From assembly GCF_030151085.1 (NCBI RefSeq), contig NZ_JASLER010000085.1:1-64000 (forward strand): DNA of 64,000 nucleotides. The letters are read 5' to 3'. Of this stretch, positions 35,949-42,401 are shown one piece after another. The stretch is from Bacteroides sp. GTDB taxonomy: Bacteria > Bacteroidota > Bacteroidia > Bacteroidales > Bacteroidaceae. Under the pieces are notes generated by a model. That model saw only the letters and a list, made by a program, of their open reading frames with translations, searched no databases and was not told where the DNA came from. The translations under genes were made by a program, and so were the position numbers. Each line of letters begins with the position of its first letter. Positions within the stretch are counted from its first letter, which is position 1.

Positions 35949-36556
35949 TTTCTGTTTGCAATCTCTTTTCGCGCCTTATAATTCAGAATATGTCCCGGAA
36001 TAATCATTGCAAGAACAACAGCTAATGCAAATTCCAGCAAAATCAAGTGTGAAGGGACTTTATCCCAAACAGCAAACATCATATCCAATCCTAATATTGC
36101 TGCAAAACTAGGAAAACCGGAAAATACTGTATACCGAATAATACATCCCGTAAAAATACTACCTAAAGACATAAGAACAACACAAAACGGCAGAATCAAA
36201 GCAAAAGATTTAGTAAAAGTGGCACCAATAACGACCACCATACACAAGAATCCCAATATTTGCCACATTTCGCTCAGTACTTTATCACCATACATCTTTA
36301 CCGGTTTCTTCTGTTTATGCAATAAGATAAGAGTCAATGGATAACCAATTACTGGGATTCCCCAAAAGCCCCACATCCATTCCGGATTCTTCATAAAATA
36401 AACTCCTGCCCACGTAACCAATGTTACCACCACAGCCACATAACCCCACACCAAAAACATATTTCCGCTACCAGTATCCAACCTCTGTCGCGTATTCTGT
36501 ATCATTTGAGCGATAAGTTCCAAACTCTCTTTCTCATTCATTTTCTTGTCTTCCAT
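35945..36556 (-). CDS. Membrane protein, paralogue of the gene at 36570
   Basis: About 203 residues. A cytosolic N-terminus MEDKKMNEKESLELIAQMIQNTRQR is followed by about five or six helices and ends with PGHILNYKARKE. The next gene upstream has the same architecture, opening with MDNKKMNEKESLELITQMIQNT and ending PGHYLNRVAKE, so this is a tandem duplication. I prefer the Met at 36556 because it aligns with the paralogue. Confidence 0.78.
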   Translation of the reverse strand: MEDKKMNEKESLELIAQMIQNTRQRLDTGSGNMFLVWGYVAVVVTLVTWAGVYFMKNPEWMWGFWGIPVIGYPLTLILLHKQKKPVKMYGDKVLSEMWQILGFLCMVVVIGATFTKSFALILPFCVVLMSLGSIFTGCIIRYTVFSGFPSFAAILGLDMMFAVWDKVPSHLILLEFALAVVLAMIIPGHILNYKARKEIANRK

Positions 36557-36569
36557 AATCATAGAATTT

Positions 36570-37148
36570 TTAGTTTTCTTTTGCCACTCTGTTCAGATAG
36601 TGTCCCGGTATAATCATCATAAAGATGAAAGCAAACGCAAAAATCAGAATCTGTTCGAATTTATCCACATAAAGACATCCCAATGACGACAATGCTCCCA
36701 ATGTTCCGCCTATTGTCACCACCTTCATGTTCACAATCAACCCTGTCAAAGCCGTACCCATTCCCATCATAAGCAATATGATAAAAAGGATGGGCAAACT
36801 CCAATAGAATATGGAAGTACACGAAATCAGAAATCCGCTTAACCCAAACACCGTCCATACGTATCCCAATATCCGGTCGATATAGGACTTCGCCATTTTC
36901 TGATTCTTCCTCTGACTCCACAAAGTAGCTGGAAAGGCTACAGCAGGCAGCAGGAACCACAAGAATTGCCAATTATAATTGCCGGTCTCCGTCAGAAGCA
37001 GCCAAACCAGTAAAGTTAGCCCCACAGTCATATACCCCCATACAAGAAAAGGCACTCCCGCATTTCTTGCCATCCGGAACTTGGTGTTCTGTATCATCTG
37101 AGTGATGAGTTCCAGACTTTCTTTCTCATTCATTTTCTTATTATCCAT
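36570..37148 (-). CDS. Membrane protein, paralogue of the gene at 35945
   Basis: About 192 residues: a conserved N-terminal amphipathic segment NEKESLELITQMIQNTKFRMARN, then hydrophobic helices starting VPFLVWGYMTVGLTLLVWLLL, and the terminal MMIIPGHYLNRVA shared with the downstream copy. I chose the Met at 37148 rather than 37175 by alignment with the paralogue. Function is unknown; both copies share the operon with the HTH_34-like regulator. Confidence 0.78.
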   Translation of the reverse strand: MDNKKMNEKESLELITQMIQNTKFRMARNAGVPFLVWGYMTVGLTLLVWLLLTETGNYNWQFLWFLLPAVAFPATLWSQRKNQKMAKSYIDRILGYVWTVFGLSGFLISCTSIFYWSLPILFIILLMMGMGTALTGLIVNMKVVTIGGTLGALSSLGCLYVDKFEQILIFAFAFIFMMIIPGHYLNRVAKEN

Positions 37149-37256
37149 GTTATATCTGTTATTAATCAAAATCAAATACGTTCAGTATTAGTAAAAGCAT
37201 CAATACCCAATCTCCCACAAACATATAAACAAGCCATGTTTCCATTTCCAACCTTA

Positions 37257-37787
37257 TTAAATTAAACAAATCAAAAGAAACAGCAAAAGTAGTAAGCAGC
37301 CTACCAAAGACAACAACAGTTCTTTCGTTACCGCATATTGTTTACTTGCCAGCCTTTTTCCGAACAAGAATACCTCACCGAATGCCAGTACCACCAACCA
37401 AGCGTAGCCATAGAAAGTAGTAACATGCCATACATCCTTTGACTTCATGCATACCGCAAAGAAAAAATAATCTGAAATCAGAGAGATTCCAACAGCAACC
37501 AAGGATATATTCAGAGCCTTCTTCATCAAATTTTCATCGCCGTTTCTACAAGCCAAACAGGTGTATATGCCCACTCCCCAAAAAAGAGGATTTACCGTAA
37601 GCATCATCACAATACCCAACCGCGGACTATGGCTCCAAGGAACCCACAACACTACATTCGAAAGCCAATACAGACATACAATCATCAATGCCGTAACAGT
37701 CCACCAAAGCCGGTTCCTGCCTTGCACCATTGGGGCAACAGACCCCAAGTATTCTTTTGAATTCCAACTCTTCTCTTTCATAATCAC
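37257..37787 (-). CDS. Four- or five-helix membrane protein of unknown function
   Basis: A 176-residue membrane protein, first gene of the operon. The N-terminus MIMKEKSWNSKEYLGSVAPMVQGRNRLWW is cytosolic-like, and helices follow (VTALMIVCLYWLSNVVLW, VGIYTCLACRNG, then two more, with LLLLFLLICLI at the end). It shares the style but not the NEKESLEL text of the two paralogues downstream. A strong promoter lies 60 bp upstream. A Met at 37781 is an alternative start. Confidence 0.72.
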   Translation of the reverse strand: MIMKEKSWNSKEYLGSVAPMVQGRNRLWWTVTALMIVCLYWLSNVVLWVPWSHSPRLGIVMMLTVNPLFWGVGIYTCLACRNGDENLMKKALNISLVAVGISLISDYFFFAVCMKSKDVWHVTTFYGYAWLVVLAFGEVFLFGKRLASKQYAVTKELLLSLVGCLLLLLFLLICLI

Positions 37788-37846
37788 ACTTTACTTAAAG
37801 TTATACATACATATAAAAAATCACTCTTTGGGTTCGAACTGCGCTG

Positions 37847-37877
37847 CAAATATAAGTAGTTTATTTTATAAACCAAA
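37847..37877 (-). promoter_or_regulatory. -33/-7 promoter of the membrane-protein operon
   Basis: On the minus strand TTTG (37874-37877) and TATATTTG (37847-37854) are spaced by 19 bp, an ideal Bacteroides promoter, 59 bp upstream of the gene starting at 37787. Confidence 0.72.
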
Positions 37878-37976
37878 TTATCTTATAAATTATTTTATGA
37901 TTCCAATGAATTACAACTTCTGCTTACTCAAAACTATTTCTCACCCTGCGAACAATAAATGATAACGCTACTAAGA

Positions 37977-38118
37977 ACTAACATCAAGCTTACTAAGAAT
38001 TATTCATTCGACATCCGTTATCTATTCATTCGACAAATGTCGAATGAATAGATAACGGATGTCGAATGAATAAACAATAATAGTCGAACGATTAATTCTT
38101 AGTAAGCCTGATATTAGT
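37977..38118. repeat. 142-bp nested inverted-repeat element
   Basis: The core is a perfect 36-bp inverted repeat (38000-38035 and 38038-38073) with a 2-base centre. Each arm holds two direct copies of TATTCATTCGACA, so the 13-mer occurs four times in two orientations. Outer imperfect arms pair 37977-38002 with 38093-38118 (24 of 26 positions). It lies in the 519-base gap between the membrane operon and the zapB-like gene, away from both promoters. The rest of the gap holds only those promoters, with no gene that I can support. Confidence 0.9.
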
Positions 38119-38256
38119 TTCTTTCAGTAAAAAGAATAAGGTATCGCATGAAAGGAAATAGTTCTCAGGCAAACCTTTTTCAGCACCTCTTGCCCAATGA
38201 TACAGACACATTTAATGCTATTTCTACGCTTTTACAACATTTTCTTCCGAAAAGTT

Positions 38257-38286
38257 TTTGTAATATCCAAGTAAATCGTATTTTTG
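38257..38286 (+). promoter_or_regulatory. -33/-7 promoter of zapB-like/zapA operon
   Basis: TTTG (38257-38260) and TATTTTTG (38279-38286) are spaced by 18 bp; the ATG at 38307 is 20 bp downstream. This supports that start over the upstream in-frame ATG at 38148. Confidence 0.7.
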
Positions 38287-38306
38287 TGTACAATTTTGGT
38301 GTAGTA

Positions 38307-38600
38307 ATGACAGACGAAGAAAAGAAGCTATTAAGTACCTTTGAAGCTAGACTGCGGCATTTAATCTATCTGCATGATGAATTAAAGCTCGAAAATGCTG
38401 AACTAAAGCAACTTCTCGAAGCCAAAGAAGAGGAATGCGAGAAGATACAAGCCGATTATAAAGAGCTGGAACTTAACTACACGAACCTAAAAACAGCTAC
38501 GACAATCAGCCTTAACGGCAGTGACGTAAAAGAGACGAAACTGCGATTGTCTAAATTAGTGCGTGAAGTCGATAAATGCATCGCTTTGTTGAATGAATAA
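38307..38600 (+). CDS. Small coiled-coil protein upstream of zapA (ZapB-like)
   Basis: A 97-residue protein made mostly of one heptad-rich coiled coil (FEARLRHLIYLHDELKLENAELKQLLEAKEEECEKIQADYKELELNYTNLK split across about residues 8-60), followed by VKETKLRLSKLVREVDKCIALLNE. The start at 38307 sits just after the promoter; the frame extends upstream to 38148 but the extra part precedes transcription. It ends 6 bp before zapA, so a role in divisome assembly with ZapA is likely by context. It is ZapB-like in build, not by proven homology. Confidence 0.78.
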   Translation: MTDEEKKLLSTFEARLRHLIYLHDELKLENAELKQLLEAKEEECEKIQADYKELELNYTNLKTATTISLNGSDVKETKLRLSKLVREVDKCIALLNE

Positions 38601-38606
38601 AGATGT

Positions 38607-38897
38607 ATGAACGATAAAATAAAGATAAACCTGCAAATGGCAGGAGCCTCCTACCCTCTCACAATCAACCGTGAGGACGAGGAAATGGTAAGAGAAGCCG
38701 CCAAACAGGTAGATATCAGGCTCAATGCGTATAGGGAACATTATCAAAATGTGTCTCCGGAGAGAATTATAGCCATGGTAGCTTATCAATTCTCTTTAGA
38801 GAACCTTCAAATAAAGGATCGTAATGATACCGAACCTTATACCTATAAGATAAAAGAACTGACAGAAGTCTTGGAAAACTATTTTAAAGAAAAATAA
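38607..38897 (+). CDS. zapA: Cell division protein ZapA
   Basis: Cytosolic FtsZ-ring-associated protein that bundles FtsZ filaments. The 96 residues follow the family pattern: KIKINLQMAGASYPLTINREDEEMVREAAKQVDIRLNAYR, then ERIIAMVAYQFSLENL and a C-terminal helix for dimerisation. It lies directly after the coiled-coil gene and upstream of rny, an order I regard as common in Bacteroidetes. Confidence 0.9.
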   Translation: MNDKIKINLQMAGASYPLTINREDEEMVREAAKQVDIRLNAYREHYQNVSPERIIAMVAYQFSLENLQIKDRNDTEPYTYKIKELTEVLENYFKEK

Positions 38898-38938
38898 GTG
38901 ATCCATCTTCTACTCAGTAAACGAGAGAGATAATTCGC

Positions 38939-38995
38939 GCACTGTACAAAAGTCCGGTCTTTACAAGATCAGACTTTTATGCAGTGCTTTTTTTT
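38939..38995 (+). terminator. Long imperfect hairpin with T-run between zapA and rny
   Basis: Three stacked helices, GCACTG/CAGTGC, AAAAGTC/GACTTTT and TCTT/AAGA, are separated by symmetric 3x3 internal loops and closed by a 3-nt loop, then eight T. It is likely the terminator of the zapA operon, but it is more elaborate than the simple stems elsewhere in the window. It ends 27 bp before the rny start. Confidence 0.75.
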
Positions 38996-39022
38996 ATTTA
39001 TATACTTAAACAAATTAATAGA

Positions 39023-40561
39023 ATGACAGTAGTTACAATAGTAGTATCCATTGCCTGCTTCATCGTCGGAGGATTTGCTTCGTATATGTTCTTCAAGCAC
39101 GGTTTGAAGTCCAAGTACGACGGTATTCTGAAAGATGCTGAATCCGAGGCAGAAGTGATTAAAAAGAATAAGTTGCTGGAAGTGAAGGAGAAATTCCTGA
39201 ATAAGAAAGCAGACTTAGAGAAAGAAGTTGCGATCCGCAATCAGAAGATACAGCAAGCGGAAAACAAGTTGAAACAGCGCGAATTGGTGTTGAACCAACG
39301 TCAGGACGAAATTCAACGCAAGAAGATGGAAGCCGAAGCTGTAAAGGAAAATCTGGAAGCCCAGCTTGTAATCGTAGATAGAAAGAAAGAAGAACTGGAC
39401 CACATGCAACGCCAGGAAGTTGAGAAACTGGAAGCTATCTCCGGCCTTTCTGCCGAAGAAGCAAAAGAGCGCATGGTAGAAACCCTGAAAGAAGAAGCTA
39501 AGACTCAAGCTCAGTCTTTCATCAACGATATTATGGACGATGCCAAACTGACTGCAAGTAAAGAAGCCAAGCGCATTGTGATACAGTCTATTCAACGTGT
39601 GGCCACTGAAACGGCTATCGAGAACTCAGTTACTGTATTCCATATCGAGTCAGACGAAATCAAAGGACGTATTATCGGTCGTGAAGGTCGTAACATCCGT
39701 GCCCTCGAAGCTGCCACCGGTGTGGAAATCGTTGTAGACGATACTCCGGAAGCTATCGTACTCTCAGCTTTCGACCCGGTTCGCCGTGAAGTTGCCCGCT
39801 TGGCATTGCACCAATTGGTAACAGACGGTCGTATCCACCCGGCACGTATCGAAGAGGTAGTTGCCAAAGTACGCAAGCAAGTTGAAGAAGAAATTATTGA
39901 AACCGGTAAACGTACTACCATCGACTTGGGTATCCACGGTCTGCATCCCGAACTGATCCGTATCATCGGTAAGATGAAATACCGTTCTTCATACGGTCAG
40001 AACTTATTGCAACATGCCCGTGAAACTGCCAACCTCTGTGCAGTGATGGCATCGGAACTCGGATTGAATCCAAAGAAAGCAAAACGTGCAGGTTTGCTGC
40101 ATGATATTGGTAAAGTGCCCGATGAAGAACCAGAATTGCCACACGCACTCTATGGTATGAAGTTGGCTGAGAAGTTCAAAGAAAAACCGGATATTTGCAA
40201 CGCTATCGGTGCTCACCACGATGAAGTGGAAATGACCAGTTTGCTGGCACCTATCGTACAGGTATGTGATGCCATCTCAGGTGCACGTCCGGGCGCACGC
40301 CGTGAAATTGTAGAAGCTTACATCAAACGTTTGAACGACCTCGAACAACTGGCAATGTCTTATCCTGGCGTAACGAAGACATACGCTATCCAGGCAGGAC
40401 GCGAATTGCGTGTTATCGTAGGTGCTGACAAGATAGACGATAAGGCAACCGAAAACCTCTCCGGTGAAATTGCGAAGAAGATACAGGATGAGATGACTTA
40501 TCCGGGACAGGTTAAGATTACCGTGATCCGTGAAACTCGTGCAGTGAGCTACGCTAAGTAA
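39023..40561 (+). CDS. rny: Ribonuclease Y
   Basis: Membrane-anchored endoribonuclease of mRNA decay. I chose the Met at 39023, which opens the membrane anchor VTIVVSIACFIVGGFASYMFF. Then come a long coiled coil (about 30-190), a KH domain (GRIIGREGRNIRALEAATGVEIVVDDTPEAIVLSAFDP split in order) and an HD domain with LLHDIGKVPDE and AHHDE for metal binding. About 512 residues, the usual length. It follows the terminator, so it probably has its own promoter, but I did not find a clear one. Confidence 0.96.
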   Translation: MTVVTIVVSIACFIVGGFASYMFFKHGLKSKYDGILKDAESEAEVIKKNKLLEVKEKFLNKKADLEKEVAIRNQKIQQAENKLKQRELVLNQRQDEIQRKKMEAEAVKENLEAQLVIVDRKKEELDHMQRQEVEKLEAISGLSAEEAKERMVETLKEEAKTQAQSFINDIMDDAKLTASKEAKRIVIQSIQRVATETAIENSVTVFHIESDEIKGRIIGREGRNIRALEAATGVEIVVDDTPEAIVLSAFDPVRREVARLALHQLVTDGRIHPARIEEVVAKVRKQVEEEIIETGKRTTIDLGIHGLHPELIRIIGKMKYRSSYGQNLLQHARETANLCAVMASELGLNPKKAKRAGLLHDIGKVPDEEPELPHALYGMKLAEKFKEKPDICNAIGAHHDEVEMTSLLAPIVQVCDAISGARPGARREIVEAYIKRLNDLEQLAMSYPGVTKTYAIQAGRELRVIVGADKIDDKATENLSGEIAKKIQDEMTYPGQVKITVIRETRAVSYAK

Positions 40562-40585
40562 AATAACAGAAAATTAAATGAATAG

Positions 40586-40613
40586 AAGGGCGAATTTATA
40601 TTCGCCCTTTTCT
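40586..40613 (+). terminator. Terminator after rny
   Basis: AAGGGCGAA (40586-40594), a 6-nt loop and TTCGCCCTT (40601-40609) form a 9-bp stem running into TT. The -7 box for cutC starts at 40614, inside the T-tract, so terminator and promoter overlap. Confidence 0.85.
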
Positions 40614-40621
40614 TATTTTTG
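40614..40621 (+). promoter_or_regulatory. -7 box for cutC, fused to the rny terminator
   Basis: TATTTTTG fits TAnnTTTG and lies 15 bp before the ATG at 40637. Confidence 0.5.
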
Positions 40622-40636
40622 CAGAAACACTCTATT

Positions 40637-41398
40637 ATGAAAGAATACTTATTCGAAGTCTGTGCCAACTCTGTAGAGAGCTGCCTGGCAGCACAAGCAG
40701 GAGGTGCCAACCGTGTAGAATTATGCGCAAGTATCCCCGAAGGTGGCACCACTCCGTCGTATGGCGACATGATAATAGCACGCGAAATGCTGAAAGAAAC
40801 CCGACTACACGTCATTATCCGCCCACGCGGAGGCGACTTTCTCTACTCCCCGCTCGAACAGCGCATTATGTTGAAAGACATTGAGATTGCCCGCCAACTG
40901 GGTGCCGACGGTGTAGTATTCGGCTGTCTGACGGCTGAAGGCGACATTGACCTGCTACTGATGCAGCAGCTAATGGAAGCCTCGCAAGGCATGTCCGTTA
41001 CCTTCCACCGTGCATTCGATGTGTGCCGTGATCCACGCAAGGCATTGGAAGAGATTATCAACCTGGGCTGTCACCGTATCCTCACTTCCGGACAACAACC
41101 CACAGCCGAGCAAGGCATTCCGTTGCTGAAAGAACTCCAGGCACAAGCTGCCGGACGCATCATTCTGCTGGCAGGTTGCGGAGTAAACGAAAAGAACATC
41201 GCACAAATATCCGCAGAGACCGGTATCAACGAGTTCCACTTTTCGGCTAGGGAGAATGTGGCCAGCGGTATGAAATTCCGCAACGAAGCAGTATCCATGG
41301 AAGGCACGGTGCAGATCGAAGAATATTCGCACCCGGTCACCACGCAGAATAGGGTAAAAAAGACGATTGAAGTTTTGCAACCTATCAGCCATTTATAA
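40637..41398 (+). CDS. cutC: CutC family protein
   Basis: TIM-barrel protein historically linked to copper homeostasis; its true enzymatic role is unsettled. The start at 40637 (MKEYLFEVCANSVESCLAAQAGGANRVELCASIPEGGTTPS, read in two parts) matches the family. Other conserved text is MIRPRGGDF-like IIRPRGGDFLYS, VFGCLTAEGDID, VTFHRAFDVCRD and ILTSGQQPTAEQG. The 253 residues are of family length. The next gene starts 11 bp downstream. Confidence 0.93.
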   Translation: MKEYLFEVCANSVESCLAAQAGGANRVELCASIPEGGTTPSYGDMIIAREMLKETRLHVIIRPRGGDFLYSPLEQRIMLKDIEIARQLGADGVVFGCLTAEGDIDLLLMQQLMEASQGMSVTFHRAFDVCRDPRKALEEIINLGCHRILTSGQQPTAEQGIPLLKELQAQAAGRIILLAGCGVNEKNIAQISAETGINEFHFSARENVASGMKFRNEAVSMEGTVQIEEYSHPVTTQNRVKKTIEVLQPISHL

Positions 41399-41409
41399 AT
41401 CAGCAACTT

Positions 41410-42339
41410 ATGAGCAAGAGAATTAACCTATCAATCATCAGTCTTCTCATCAGCCTTACAGCCATTTCACAAATCAATCTGCGATTTGTAGATGCCGCCG
41501 AAGCCCGCAAACTGCTGCAAATAGAAGATGCTACCACTCATCAATGGAGTCGGTTCGATTACGAGTCACGTCTGGGACGCAACGGTGCTACCAAACAGGA
41601 ACTTATAGAGTTTATTACCGAACAAGCATTAGACTGGACCGATGAAGATAAACAGAAGTTGCAAGAAGCCGCCTCGGAACTGAATGCTCTCATCAGCGAA
41701 CAGCAACTCAACCTTCCGCTACCCAAAGAAGTAAAGATCTTGAAAACTACGCTGAAAGAAGAAGGAGGCGCCGGCGGATACACCCGGAAGGATTATATCG
41801 TGTTGGAAAGCAATATAGCCAACTATCGTTCCGTGACCATGAAACATCTGCTAGCCCACGAGCTTTTCCATATTCTGACCCGCAACCACCCTGCTTTTCG
41901 CGAGAAATTATACCAATGCATCGGCTTCAAAATTTCTCCCAAAGAGTTTGAATATCCGACCGACCTCATGGACCTACGTATCACTAATCCTGACGTAAAC
42001 CGCTTCGATAGCTACGCCACCTTCTCCATCAAGGGCGAGAAAAGGGATTGCGGCATGGTGATTTATGCTTCATCTCCTTATAAAGGAGGGGTATTCTTCA
42101 ACTACCTCACACTGAAGTTGGTGCCCATCAAAGACGGAAAAGCCGAACAGAAAGACGGAAAGACCGTGACCTACTCCATCGAAGAAGCAGAAGACTTTTT
42201 TGAAAAGATAGGGAAGAATACGGGATATATCATTGACCCGGAAGAGGCATTGGCCGACAACTTTGCAGACATACTCGTCAATAGAACAGAGGTACCCAAC
42301 CCGGAAGTTCAAGAAAGAATACGGAAAGCCTTGAAGTAA
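41410..42339 (+). CDS. Exported HExxH protein, putative zinc metalloprotease
   Basis: A 309-residue protein with a signal peptide (ISLLISLTAISQ). The zinc-binding H150-ELF-H154 occurs in LAHELFHILTRNHPAF, and a later ALADNFADI may supply a third ligand. No named family is recognised with confidence. It begins 11 bp after the cutC stop, so the two are probably cotranscribed. Activity is inferred from the motif only. Confidence 0.65.
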   Translation: MSKRINLSIISLLISLTAISQINLRFVDAAEARKLLQIEDATTHQWSRFDYESRLGRNGATKQELIEFITEQALDWTDEDKQKLQEAASELNALISEQQLNLPLPKEVKILKTTLKEEGGAGGYTRKDYIVLESNIANYRSVTMKHLLAHELFHILTRNHPAFREKLYQCIGFKISPKEFEYPTDLMDLRITNPDVNRFDSYATFSIKGEKRDCGMVIYASSPYKGGVFFNYLTLKLVPIKDGKAEQKDGKTVTYSIEEAEDFFEKIGKNTGYIIDPEEALADNFADILVNRTEVPNPEVQERIRKALK

Positions 42340-42346
42340 AAAACAA

Positions 42347-42380
42347 ACGGGGAGCAAATAAACAGTCATTTGCTCCCCGT
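42347..42380 (-). terminator. Terminator of the transglutaminase gene
   Basis: A perfect 13-bp stem, ACGGGGAGCAAAT with ATTTGCTCCCCGT, has an 8-nt loop. On the minus strand it is followed by TTTGTTTTTT; on the plus strand there is no T-run, so it mainly serves the gene ending at 42402. Confidence 0.85.
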
Positions 42381-42401
42381 CGAAATAAAAAGAGATACCT
42401 A

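Noticed and set aside
38148..38306. Longer start for the coiled-coil gene before zapA
   Set aside because: The extension lies upstream of and across the -33/-7 promoter at 38257-38286 and has no coiled-coil character.
38898..39022. Calling the zapA-rny gap a 6S RNA
   Set aside because: The position is suggestive, but the structured part is only about 57 nt and lacks the large central bubble of 6S RNA. I keep it as a terminator with a question.
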